A stretch of 64,000 bases of DNA, taken from NCBI RefSeq assembly GCF_030936135.1, contig NC_082612.1:15049001-15113000 (forward strand), written 5' to 3'. Positions 12,601 to 24,356 of the stretch are shown in pieces. The position numbers and the translations under genes are program-made. The notes under the pieces were generated by a model. The model saw only the letters and a list, made by a program, of their open reading frames with translations. It made no database searches and was not told the origin of the DNA. Origin of the DNA: Gavia stellata (taxonomy: Eukaryota; Chordata; Aves; Gaviiformes; Gaviidae). Numbering within the stretch: the first letter of the stretch is position 1; each line of letters starts with the position of its first letter.

Positions 12601-14814
12601 TAGTTTGTGAAAACCTGACCGCTGATCTTTAGAAGTTACTGAATATGTAAGAAAATGCTCTTGGTTTGTCCCAAGATAAGCATGAACTACTGAGAGCGCC
12701 AGTGAACATTCACTTTTTGATGATCTTGTTATCTTAATCTGTCTTTAGATGAATAACTTAATGATAAACGGTAAAGGTTTTCTTAGGTTTCCATGATAGT
12801 TTTTTGGATAATTTTTTAGTAAGACATTCAGTAGAAGAGACTAGGGGGGAAGAAAGTGCCAGAAATACAAAGCCGGTGTTGTCTTTCAGAAATCTCTTAC
12901 CTGTTTGGATTAATCAGTATGCTAAGCTGTGGCACCCATAGCGTTTAACTCGGCATCATTTCAGAGTGCGGTGACAGGAGGTGGCTGGGACGGCGCGGCC
13001 CCCTCCCTTGGCAGCAGCTCTGGAAAGAGACGTGCTGCTCAGGACGGGAAGAAAGGAGACTCCAGCAGAGTACAAATACAACTCCAAAAAGCTGCTTTTC
13101 AGTTTTAGGTCCTCAGGCAAACAAACATACAGGCGCTTGTGTCTTACTGGGGAACCAGAAAGTGACACATAAGCTGATGTGCAGAACTTTTGCCAGTGGT
13201 CATGGAGTTTTTGTACAAAATCTCAGCATTCTGGAGTCGGAGCACTGACAAAAACATTGCTAAACTCTCTGTGATCAAGCTAAGCAAGGAATAGTTACTT
13301 GGCAGGAGATGCTGAATTAGACCTTAGGTAACTTCTACCATGCTCTACTTAACTAACCTCTGCAGCAGGATGAAACAGGAGAGAAGTCATTATACACACC
13401 TCCTATCCCTGGGAAACTGGGATGGAGTGACCTGACCAGAATTGTGTTGCTGTTGGTTTAGCTGGTAGTTGTGCTCTCAGCATTATGTCAGCTGCCCCAT
13501 GAAAATAAAGGGGAAAGTGTAAATGGCTTATTTAACGCTTAGCAGGCAATTAGTTATTTAGAGAAGAATTGCAGTAAAAGAAGACCCTGGTGTGGGTGTA
13601 AAGGCAGGATCTTTGAAGTCTGGCTGTGATTATAAGTTATGCATACTTGTGGTCGGGGGAATCTTTCGATCTATCGCGTTTCCAAAGTTCAATTTTTTAA
13701 GCGACAGCTATGTTTAATTTTAAAAGGAAGCTATTCTGAATGCCTTAGTACATGTCACTCTCCTCATTCAAAATTGGATATTAAAAAAAAATTAATATAG
13801 GAGAGTCAAGTTGGACTGCTGGGCTTTTGGGTCCAGCCTTAGTGAACTTGTAACAAGTGACCGCATGGGGAAGCAAGCTAGAAACATGGGATTCTAGCTG
13901 AGTTTCTAAGCAAGCCAGCTCCTTTTCCTCTTCAGTCTAGAGAAAGGATTTACGTTTGTTCCTGTATGAAATTTAAGTGCAGACAGCTGTGCAGGCAGAA
14001 CTCCATATCTAACCAGGTAGATGGATTTACAGAAATTGAGATTACATTTTTTAAAATCTTGATCTAGAAGTGGTGTAGCAAAATTTTGCCATTGAAAGTC
14101 AATAGATTTCTTTTGTCCCTCTGGAAGATGCTCTGAGGGCTGGACTTTTGTTAAAAGCTTTGAGTTTTTGTGGTATTTGCGCACATTGCGAACTCCGGTG
14201 TTTGCTTTTATTCCTTTCTTCCCCTTCTAAAGTTAATGAAAGCAGAAGCAGCCATTCGTGATGAAAAGCTCTGGGCTTCTGTGTTCTTAGGAAAAGCAGA
14301 TGACAAGGTACTTGATCAGTGGAAGACCAGGAAAGCAGAAAGAGGGGAAAAACCTCCGTATTTGCTGCTTACATGGACAGCAGAAGTAACAGGATTTACA
14401 ACTGTAGAAGAAAACCACATAACTCTCTCAAAACCTTCATAAAGGGCAGTATAAATTATTAAGAATCAGGTATCAGTTAAAAATAGCATCTGAAATAAGT
14501 TGTTTTCTGGAAAGTGAAGATTTGTTTTTAAAAAGTCTGGAATGGACAGAGCGGTTTGTTTTGCTGCCTTAGCTGACAATCAGGGAAAGTCCTCGACCGT
14601 CCCCCCGTCAGGACAGCCACCGTGCATCCCAGAGAGTGGAGGTGGACAACCAGTGTGCTGGGGGGAAGCATGGAGCTCGCATGCTACTCACTGTCAGTGG
14701 CTGGATCTGGCCCCCAGAGCTTACATCCCACACGGGAAGGAGGAAATTTCATTTTGTTTGAACTGGGACTCACCATTCGGGGGGTTCATACTTTTGGTCT
14801 TCTAGGTATGCTCA

Positions 14815-14935
14815 GTGTAACTCTGGCTGTACCTCATTTTCACCAGCTATAAAATAGCAAAGATAATTCTATTTCATCTCAGGGAGTTATGTAAATGTAC
14901 AAATGACTAAAGTATTATAGAGATAGCAAATATAT
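14815..14935. repeat. MIR/L3-like ancient repeat remnant
   Basis: CCTCATTTTCACCAGCTATA, AAATAGCAAAGATAATTC and TTCATCTCAGGGAGTTATGT follow the same order as the MIR/L3-like family ('CTCAGTTTCCCCATCTGTAAAATGGGGATAAT ... GGGTTGTTGTGAG'). Diverged, with no coding capacity. Confidence 0.42.
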
Positions 14936-16559
14936 GGGGGGAAAAAGTAAGGAAATGCATTACCGTAAATCTTTTTTTATTGTTCCTACTATGCCCACAG
15001 AAATCCATTTGGCTGAAAACGATTGTTCTGTTGAACTGAAACTAAAATCCTTCTCATTATTAAACCAATGTTCACTAGTTTACAACACAACTGGTTACAT
15101 CTTTCTCCTTTGGAGAAAAGATTAAATCTTTTGAAAAGGCATGTTACTTTGGCTTGTGTGCTGCTCTATGCCACCACTGAGGAGCCCGTTGCAAAGTCAC
15201 AGCTAGACACCGGAGATCCCTTCTCTTGAGGTTAAAAAAAGCTGATTGTAAAAAGGTACGCAACCTGTAGGTGCATTTTAAATTGTATTTCTCCTGTCTT
15301 CAGAGTCCATAAATAGAATGGAAATTCAAGAAATGAACATTTCTTACCCAACAGCATTTGAAGACGGCATGTTCTCTTATGTAAGCAACATGTTTTCAAT
15401 AAATTGTTTCAAGCTGTACAAATGTGTTTGCCAATCCTCAAAGCAATCATTTGCAGCCAGCTTTTTTGGATGATAATAAGACTAATGATAAAATAACACT
15501 GAAAACAATTTTAAAATAACCTTAGGGATTTAATATAAATCCATAAATACAAGGAAATTCTGAGTTAAGGCAGCCAGAGTGTATTTAACTTAGTCTTGTT
15601 TTGCTTCCCAACTACAACACATACAATCGTTTATTAGGAGAAAAGGGTCTAAGCACACTTGATAAAAGTACAAACCATATGTGCTCTTAGAAAGAGCTGT
15701 AAGCACAGCGGTGCTAAGAGGATGTTGTGTTTATCTTAATTACAAGTGGTTCTGTGTGTTTGTTAGAATAGCTCGACAGTTTTAAAGACAATACTATGTA
15801 TTTTATTTCCTCCGTTTATTTTTTAATACAGTGTGACTAACATTACATCTAGTGTCACCAACTTTTTCCAGTGCCTGAGTTCACAGCATAATAGTGATTA
15901 CTGTAGCTAGACTTCAGGTTTCCTGAAATAAAAGGTATTAATTGTTGTATAATACGTCACAATGAAAGGTTTAATCTCGCAATGAAATCATTACTATCTT
16001 TGTATCTATGTAACATCTTTGCTATACAAATATTTGCCATAATTATTGTTCAAACAGTGGTTATACTTTTTTCCAGATAAAATATGCTAATAATTTTATC
16101 CCATTTTTGTTCGTATAAACAAACAAGAGAGAAAACCCACAGAAAGACTAAGCTGATATTGAAATAGATCTGACCAAATAGTTTTTGGGAAATGAGTATG
16201 CCTATTTACATCTTAATAAGTTTAATCTTGGTGGGTAACTTTATAGAAATACTGTGTTAAAAGGATATTGCTGTAAGTCGGGCCTCGGTCAGGAAGTCCC
16301 TTTCCGATCTGAGCTGTACTCCCCCATGTAGTGCAAGTTCAGATGTGGGCTGTGTGAGATCACTTTTTTCCCCATGTTTTTCACAGGTAGCCTTTATGTA
16401 GTATGTTCCCTATTCTTCGAGTGCCTGACTCTGAGACCTGAAACAGATTTGCAGGACTCTGAGAACACACAGCTACAGCTGTGTCAAGCCATGTGCTCAG
16501 AAAAATGGAAAAAAAAAAAAATTATTTCTTGGCTGGATACCCAAAAACCAATGGCTTTA

Positions 16560-16640
16560 AACTTCACATATCTCAGATGCAAATCTGTATAATGGGGATA
16601 ATAATACTCACTTTGCATGGTTTTTATACTGTATTTTTTT
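16560..16640. repeat. MIR/L3-like ancient repeat remnant
   Basis: Contains ATCTGTATAATGGGGATAAT followed by AATACTCACTTTGCATGG. This matches the well-known 'ATCTGTAAAATGGGGATAATAATA' core shared by amniote CORE-SINE/MIR and L3-like repeats. Confidence 0.5.
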
Positions 16641-17474
16641 TTAAAGGAGAGTTTTTATGCCAAATTTCTTAAGCTTATAAAAGATGCAAACAAGGAAAAT
16701 TCAGCTGTGTAATTGTACCGACAATAACAGGATTTATCAGCAGGCTCAAAACTTTAAATCTGCTGCACAGACCTGCAACTTGATCTGAAGGGCAATTATT
16801 AGTGGTATTAGATTATAAACCTTCCTGCCACAGAAAAGCCTTATGAAGTCTAGTGTGCTCGTTGCAGACAGCATCTCTGAAGAGTTACATTACGAAGTTC
16901 TGGCAAGTCTCTACTAAACATGTGCAAACTGCAGTTTTTCCAGACATTTGCTGCATCACTAGATTTCATTTGATTTTCAAAGGATGATCCCTTAATTCCC
17001 CCTGCACCCCAAATTTCTAGTCCCTGCTTAAAGCTACATGTAGGCTAGAGTTTTCATATGGAAGATTTGGCATCAGGAAAATAGCATCTCTCTTTTCAGC
17101 TGCATTCTTGGAAATTAGTATGGGTTTTGGCAGAAAATTTTATTTAAAAAAAAGACTGAAGAAGCCTCATGGGATGAAAGAAATCAGGTCAAAGAGTTAA
17201 AACTGCAAAACACAGACAATGCAAAAAGGGGTCTTATAATGGGAAGGCTTAGGCAGCTAACATAATAATGATCCTATTATATTAGTCTGTAATTAAATCA
17301 TTTCCTTCCGAGATGGCCAAGAAATAAATCCCTGTAAATACGAGCTTATGGGACAGCAGTGATGAGATAATACCGTGTCTTGCACAAGTCATTGCCTGAA
17401 TTCTTAAGATGTAAACGTATAGAAATATGAACTCCTGTCACAGATAGGAATGCACAGCCCTTTGCAACGTCACC

Positions 17475-17585
17475 TTCTGAAGCAGGCAACTACATGAGGC
17501 AAAGGGAGGTGAAATAATTTGCCCCCGTTGCCCATCAGAGCGACAATCAAAACAGAGTCCAACACAGCTTTATGCCAGGCCCTGA
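17475..17585. repeat. MIR/L3-like ancient repeat remnant, opposite orientation
   Basis: CATGAGGCAAAGGGAGGTGA, then ATAATTTGCCCCCGTTGCCC, parallels 'CTGAGGCACAGAGAGGTTAAGTGACTTGCCCAAGGTCAC' of MIR-like elements. That segment reads on the opposite strand to the 16560 and 14815 copies. Confidence 0.38.
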
Positions 17586-20149
17586 TCTAACTGCAAGGTA
17601 CCCATCGGAGACAGGATGTTGAGACATGTGCGCGATAGAAATGAAAGACCTATTCATCCTTTTCACACTCAGAGTTGGGGACATAGAAATCTCCTGGGAA
17701 TGATGAGCTGCAACTTGTTATGTCAGACGGCAGTACTTCCTGAAGTGATGTCATACATTGATGTCGCAGGCAGTGTTGACTGAGTTTGTGGTGTCAATAC
17801 AGCGTCATCAGTTGTGGGAATGGAACATCTTAAGGCTTCGCAGAGCTCAGCGTTGTGCTGTAAGGGACTGAACGAAACACTGCCATCTGGGCAAGACGTT
17901 GCAGGCCTAGCAGGGAGCAACCCTGCATTTGGATTGCCAAATCCAAATTGGAAAAATGTCTTTTGACCTATCTGGGAAAGCTGTAGTTCTTCCTTTGTGT
18001 ATGGGAAGCCACTGAAACTCGAGCAGAGCGAGCACCTTGGAGCCAGCGGAGTGCCTCTTCTGCCCCCCCCACTGTTCTGCTCAGCTGTGGCTGAGGCACA
18101 CACTGGTTTAAGCTCGACTTAAAACTCTGCTTCTTGCACCCTTGGTAAAATGGCAGAATCAGAGGCTCCAGGTTAACGAGCGAGGATGACCTGACCGAAC
18201 AGCTCACAGCTGAGAAAGAGGAAAGTCGTCTGCTGCCTCACCCCTTCTTTCCACTCCTGGCTACTCCTCCGCCAGTTCGGTTTGTGCCTACACCGGCATC
18301 TTCCTGCTGTGCCCGAATTTGCTAATTTGGCAGAAAACTACTGCTGCAACAAGAACTCCCACAGTTAACAAGCTGATCCGCTTCAAGGGAAGATCCAGCA
18401 AGCGGGGCAGCCAGCACAAGGAAAGAAGTAGCATCGTACAAGCAGGAGGATGGAGGGGAGAGCAAATTCTCCTTTTCAGTGGCTGTGAAATTTGGGTTCA
18501 GCTTAGCCTTTTGGGAAGTTGTGCTCCCAGACCAGACCTAAATGACAATGTTTAGTCAGCTCAGAGCTGTGGGAACACACATCTTCTCAAGGGACATGGG
18601 TAGAGAGATTTGGGCTGGATATCCTTGGCAATTTCTTCTACTTCATCACTTTGACACAGGATATATGTTGGGGAAAGAATAACCCCTATCATAAATCTTC
18701 TCCTGTTGTGAATTATACTTATTCAATTATATGGCAGTAGCGCATATCAGAATTCAGCCCTGTTCTTGATGGTGTCTTATTACTAGGTCTTCAGACATAA
18801 AAAAAACCCCCAGGAAATAACATTCAGAAATCAGACCATTAGATGAAATATATTTAGGAAGTGCTGAAATGCTTGAAAATGCAACTCTTGAGGTTGTTGT
18901 GAGCATCCCTAATTTAGTCCTCTTGTGTTGTGTGCATTACAGTACCTTCTTCAGTGGCATGATCTCATCATTATCTTTCCTGCAGCTTCCCTTCGCATGC
19001 AGAAATCAAAGATTCTGCGCAGGCTTCGGATGGTGGGTAATAAGTAGGTCGCTAGCTGAATTGTGAAGACTAAATATCTTACAGCTATTGAGCTCTTTGA
19101 AAAGTCAATTCTGTACTTCAAGGCAGACTCTGGTGCAAAAAAATAGTTTTTACCCATAAAACTAATGATATTATCACAAAGCTCGCATGGAAGGGGGCTG
19201 AACAGCAATTGTATAGACAATATAAGTTTTGGCAATACCTGGGTTCAAGAGCGCTTGATTTTGCCATCTTAATTGTGTGGGTGAGGCCTGCACAATTGCT
19301 TGTGTGTCATTAACTCTACAGAAATGAATAACCATTCAAAAGGTCTTTCCTATGTGTATTGTGTTCTTTAGTCCATGTGGATTAACTCCTTTTAGGCAAA
19401 GCTTCAAAAGGGAAAATTATGTACTATTAAAATAACTCATTTTAGAGCTTCATATTTTCACTTAGATCTTAATCAAGCTATTATTGTTATTAAAATATTC
19501 TGAAGTGAATTCAGATTTCATAAATATGGATTATTTTCTTCTGAGCTGCTTTTGCATGCAGAGCAAGTTAGAAATGTGCGTACAGCCTCTAATGGGACTT
19601 ACTGGTTCCCATAGTATTTGCTTACGGTTTCTTCAGTGACTCAGCTGGAGACCCTAGTGATCTCTGAAGCCTTTGCCACATCTCTGACATCTCATAAAGT
19701 CCCAGCTGCAAGAGAGTCTCTTGCAAACTCGTCTACGTACAGTTTTCTCAAGATTGTCAGAAAGGTACATTAAAAATCTGAATTAAAGTGGCAAAGCAAA
19801 ATGAAATATCTTGGGACAAAGCTCCTATTGCGTGCTTAAGTCCCCTTTTTTGTGGCTAAGTATTACAGCATTCTCACAGCAGGGGTGGCTTGTGCCTTTT
19901 AGCATCTTTATTTTTTGGTTTTGTTACTTTAAAACCATCTTTTAATGTTTACCCAGTGTATCTAGGATTTTTTAATTGAGCTTTATAATAACTGTCACCT
20001 GTATGCTCATAAGCCCAGCAATTCTGTACTCCTTGCTTGCTTTTGTGGCCTGTCAGTAGCTATTAGTGAAAAGCTTTGCACACACAAATACACAGCAATC
20101 TTTTAAGTTAAGCTAAAATAGAAATAACCATCTCCCCCCTTCCGCACAT

Positions 20150-20300
20150 GCTTAGGCCATTCCCTCTCCCCAGCATTAATTTTGCCCCGACCTTTGGTTC
20201 CATTAAAGCGCATTTGTGACGAATGAGCCTGTAATATCTAATGTATTCAGGACATTATACACCAGGCAATAAACCACAGGAGGAAGCTGGTAATCACTAG
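20150..20300. promoter_or_regulatory. Candidate conserved non-coding element
   Basis: Repeat-free block with AGCATTAATTTTGC, TGACGAATGAGCC and CAATAAACCACAGG (the last a RUNX-type ACCACA core). Suggestive composition only. Confidence 0.25.
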
Positions 20301-21056
20301 ATTTCTCTCTTCGGGGTGTTCTGGTTGCCTTCAGCCATCCGACAGCCTTCCACGGCTACATGCAATAGCTAATAGTCTCTCATGTTAATGGTTGGTTTTC
20401 CCCTTCAGTTCATTGCCAAGTCTGTCCCAATCACCTTTTCTCTGTTCTCCATTGAGTGCCTTCTAATTTTCTTTTCTTTTTTTAATCAATACTTCTTCTA
20501 GTTAGCATAACGAGTCAAAAATGTGTGCAACAGATCTCTTCCCTCCAGGTGACTGCTGTGAGTTTGTAAGCTACAATGGCTTTAGAAAGCTGCAGGCGAT
20601 GTGGCTTTGGGACATCTGGTAGCTCGTGGCTGCCCGCAGCACAACAGTCTGATAGCAGTGCAAAGTCGGGAAGCCTAAACCCAGTTTCAGTTCCTGCTTA
20701 CACCCTTTGAATCTGAAATAACTGACTCCTGATTTATAGGGATGCAAAGGAGAATGGAAATGAGCCAGTAGCTAAGAGCTCCTCTTGCTGGAGCTGTTAT
20801 GTGTGACGCCAGTCGGCTACGAGGTTTCTTTTGGCAAAGGCTTTTACAACTACAGAGTTGGTAAATACATGTGATGCACTGAATGAAATTATTTTAAAAA
20901 AAGAAATTACAGAACTAGCTTGTTGGAATTGCTGATTAAATGAAGTAAAAATGCTGGAATAACTATAAAATACTGGTTTTGCTGACTGAATGTAAAGTGA
21001 CCATAGGAGATAGTTGAGGAAACTAAGTACTATGGCAATAAAAAGAACTGGTATAC
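20301..21056. other. Gene-free DNA before the LTR
   Basis: Unique AT-rich sequence; nothing recognised. It supplies the left flank of the LTR insertion. Confidence 0.5.
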
Positions 21057-21609
21057 TGGTTTTGGCTGGGATAGAGTTAATTTTCTTTGTGGTAGCTTGT
21101 ATGGTGCTATGTTTTGGATTTGTGACCAAAACAGTGTTGATAACACACCCATTTTTTAGCTATTGCTGAGCAGGGCTTGCACAGCGTTGAGGCTTTCTGT
21201 TTCTCATGCTGCCCCACCAGCAAGTAGGCTGGGGGGGGCACTGAGATTTGGGAGGGGGCACAGCTGGGACACAAGATGTTGTGGTCAGCAATAAAATCTG
21301 GGGAAAAGGAGGAGGAAGGGGGGACTTTGGGGATAAGGTGTTTGTCGTTCCAAGCAACTGTTAGGTGTGATGGAGCCCTGCTTTCCTGGAGATGGCTGAA
21401 TACCTGCCTGCCGGTGGGAATTGGTGAACGAATTCCTTATTTTGTTTCACTTGCACGCACAGCTTTTACTTTACCTATTAAACTGTCTTTATCTCAACCC
21501 ACAAGTTTTCTCACTTTTGCCCTTCCCATTCTCCCCCCTGTCCTGCCTAGGGAGGGGTGTGCGAAGGGCTGCGTAGGGCTCAGCTGCCTGCTGGGGTTAA
21601 CCCACAACA
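21057..21609 (+). mobile_element. Solo LTR of an avian endogenous retrovirus
   Basis: The block opens with TGGTTTTGGCTGGGATAGAG and closes with GGTTAACCCACAACA, giving the TG...CA ends of an LTR and a length of about 553 bp. I recognise the whole as an abundant neoavian LTR family; the exact Repbase name and ERV class are not certain. An A/T-rich box near 21290 stands where related copies have a TATA box, and ATTAAA at 21477-21482 is the likely polyadenylation signal, which sets the + orientation. No gag, pol or env sequence follows, so it is a solo LTR. I found no convincing target-site duplication, which suggests an old or edge-eroded copy. Confidence 0.85.
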
Positions 21610-21710
21610 AAAGGATAAAGGAATTCAACTCCAGGCTGGGTGCAATTCTAAACCAACTCAAGAGTCCCAGGAAGCAATGTTCTCGTCCAAAACAGGACGG
21701 GATACAGTCC
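21610..21710. other. Spacer between the LTR and the CR1 fragment
   Basis: About 100 bp with no recognisable coding or repeat content. It may be pre-insertion DNA or an unrecognised piece of either element. Confidence 0.4.
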
Positions 21711-21870
21711 CAGGATCACAGAACTGCTGAGGCTGGCAGTCATCTCTGGAGGTGGTCTTCTCCAACCCCCTGCTCAAAGGAGGGTGAACCAGGGCAGGTT
21801 GCCCATGTCCATGCCCGTGGGTTTTGATATCTCCAGGGATGGAGACTCCACGTCCTCTCTGGTCCCTCTA
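21711..21870 (-). mobile_element. CR1 LINE 3'-end fragment
   Basis: On the + strand the fragment reads as the reverse complement of a CR1 3' end: ATCACAGAACTGCTGAGG, then TCCAACCCCCTGCTCAAAG, then GATGGAGACTCCACG. The terminal 8-mer repeat is reduced to a trace of ATCACAGA. Only about 160 bp remain, with no reverse-transcriptase coding sequence, as is typical of 5'-truncated CR1 copies. It lies about 100 bp past the LTR with unrecognised DNA between. Confidence 0.85.
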
Positions 21871-22144
21871 CAATTTTGTTTAGGAATAGCTCATAACAAG
21901 AGCTAAATAGAACACACTCGAACATACTATTTTTACAGGAATTTAGGAAACATTAATGTCTATTTTTCTAAACAAAATTCCAACCTTAAACTTGCTTCCA
22001 ATGGGTTAACCCTTTTAGACCAATTATAGCTGACTTTGACAGGGTGTATTACATGCAAAATGGATGGTAAAGCTGCTTCCTTATTCACTTGCTCCAACTG
22101 AGCTGCTCTAGAATAATTTTTTCTCCATTTTCTCTATTTGCTGC

Positions 22145-22172
22145 CTTTAGTGACCTTGCTTTAGTGACCTTG
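22145..22172 (+). promoter_or_regulatory. Tandem 14-bp duplication carrying two nuclear-receptor half-sites
   Basis: CTTTAGTGACCTTG occurs twice back to back with no mismatch. Each unit has TGACCTTG, the complement of the extended half-site (TCA)AGGTCA used by ERR and NR5A receptors; the second copy continues to the full TGACCTTGA. The half-sites are 14 bp apart, more than one helical turn. Regulatory role is inferred. Confidence 0.4.
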
Positions 22173-22180
22173 AAAGTATA

Positions 22181-22230
22181 ATGGGCCAAACTCTGTGCTG
22201 TCATACATGGGATTGGTGCCACTAATAACA
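22181..22230. repeat. Possible ancient palindromic element remnant
   Basis: Starts ATGGGCCAAACTCTGTGCTG, similar to the conserved end of the 30122 family; the rest is too diverged to be sure. Confidence 0.22.
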
Positions 22231-24314
22231 GTCTTTTTTCAGCAATTGTGACAGAGGCTTTGGTTCAGCGTTTCCCAGCAGTGCTGCAGAAGTCATGCAC
22301 CTGCTCCCATCTTCAGTGCATCACAAACTCAGGCGTAAGTGTTCCATGGAATGCAGAAGTACAATTTCTATTTTTTAATTAAAACAAAAAAGCATTTCCT
22401 CTCTTTTACAGACAAATGGCTACCAGATTAAAATGTGTTTGTAAAAGCTTTGCTTGTAAAACTGGTAATATGATTATGGAGTATTTTGCCTCTGAGTAAT
22501 GGATTGGAATCCATACCTATTGGCCAGAAAGTTGATGTTGCTAATTTACACCACCGTGGCACTTCCAAAACCCCCTTTATGGTGGGGGTCCTGTTTTGCC
22601 ATCACCAAAGGAAGACACCTTCCCTGCCCCTCCTAAAAAAGCCCTTATGGTCTATAAATGAAAGAAGCACAGGGAGACCCCTGGGGATATAAAACAATAA
22701 TTTTTAAAAAGAAATAGAGCTTGCCATGGCCCAAGAGATTTGGATCCAGATTTTCAAAAATTCAGAACTTTTAGAGCTGAGCCCACAGCCCACAGCCACT
22801 TTTAATTTGAAAGTTAATTTCCTCCTTTTTTTTCTCCCAAGGTCTTCTTAAATATCTTTAATAAATTAAAACTAAGTATTGCCAGCTCCACCAACAACTG
22901 TGCCTTTACGGATGTTCCATGAATAACTTCCACTTAACAGAATAAAGTAAAAAAGTAATAAATTCAACGTTTCTTTCTCCCACTGTGCAGTCCACTCCCT
23001 TGCACAGAGTTCAGCTCCCAGTCCAGACCACCCACATCATGAATGAATGCTCTGATCTTGCCCTCCAACCACCTGGAACTGGATAACTGCCTTTTAAAAT
23101 AGACTACACCCTCTTTTACTTCCTAATGTCTCAGGTATATTTTTCAGTACTTAAACACTTTGCAGACAAGAGTAATATCCACTCTACTGCTATAATTATT
23201 ACTGCAATGTTTACCATCTGGGGAAAAGGAAAAATACAGGACAAAAGCTATCAGCACACAAAATTTTCACTAAACTAAAATTACACCTCATTATCCATTT
23301 CTGCACAACAAGAAAGTCAGGCTTTCGACAGGCAACCTGAGGAATCAGGCTTGCACACCTATAATTCCTGTGATTCTGGAGCCTGCAGAAATTTGTGGGT
23401 ACGTAACCTCTTGGTTCAGAAGACTTGGTGTTACTGTTTGGTGCTTTAGGAGAAACTGGTTCCTTGAATCTGCACAACACCCTGGTGATTTGGGCCTCAC
23501 AAATCTGCAAGTGAGCATTCTGGAGAATCGACATCTCTCAGTGGCTGTTGTCACTCACACCACTCTTAGATGTTGGACAAGAACCAGTCTTATCATTCTT
23601 AGGACTTCTACTCTGAGAGAGGTAACGCTGCAGGGAACGAACGTCCAAGCTTGGTGAGGTTGGGATGAGAGACCTAAGAAGCAGCACCAAGAACTGTGAA
23701 TGGAAGGATCAGTGAGATATTTCTGTCTCATGGGTCTGTAGGGGCCTTTAGCTTCCTAACTCTTTGGCATACCCACTGAGAGCAGAAAACAGGCTAGAAT
23801 GATGTAACTATAATATAATTCTCAAAAGATATCTAAATGGTCCATTCCCATCTGCCTAACAACTTCAGAGATGAGGTCTGGGAGGAAAATTACCATCTGT
23901 GCTCTGGGAAAGAAAGAACTTCAATTTCACATCTGTGGAAAGTGTACCTGACTGCAGGAAGGGCCAGAGGGAAGGTTCCTGCTCAAGGAATCACCGAGAC
24001 AAACTCGTGAAAAATAGAAATTATCTGTGGAAATACCATTACGAGTTTCTACCTAAGAGCCTCCATTTCTAGACACTGTCACAGCATCAGCAATCAGGAT
24101 TGTCCACCATTTCTCTACCTCCAACCTTTGTTACATTCAGAGGAAACAGCACGTGTTTTTAGAAGATAGTTTCTTCTAGTCATATGCAGTGCAGAAGGGA
24201 GAGGATTTAGGAAAATAAGAAACTGCTGATAAAGACATCAGAAGTGAAATACTGATCAACGCCTAACAACATAAATAAAAGATCATTTTCTGTAAATGAT
24301 GGACTTTGATCTTT

Positions 24315-24356
24315 GAGTCAAATTCAACCATGGTGTAACATCAATAATTGACCCTA
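24315..24356. repeat. Probable decayed copy of the palindromic ancient element
   Basis: GAGTCAAATTCAACCATGG followed by TGTAACATCAATAATTGACC resembles the left half of the family. It is short and diverged, so the match could be partly chance. Confidence 0.35.

Larger units (their letters stand above)
9661..20149. other. Gene-free DNA with decayed repeats
   Basis: Mostly unique sequence apart from the MIR/L3-like remnants at 14815, 16560 and 17475. A minus-strand frame at 17723-18103 (126 aa, Ser/Pro-rich) is the longest and has no family I recognise. A G9 tract lies near 10745. Confidence 0.5.

Noticed and set aside
17723..18103. 126-aa minus-strand frame
   Set aside because: Ser/Thr/Pro-rich with no domain or start context; a frame of this size is expected by chance in 64 kb with local GC near 50%.
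21057..21609. Full-length endogenous retrovirus
   Set aside because: No gag, pol or env sequence and no second LTR copy nearby, so only a solo LTR is supported.
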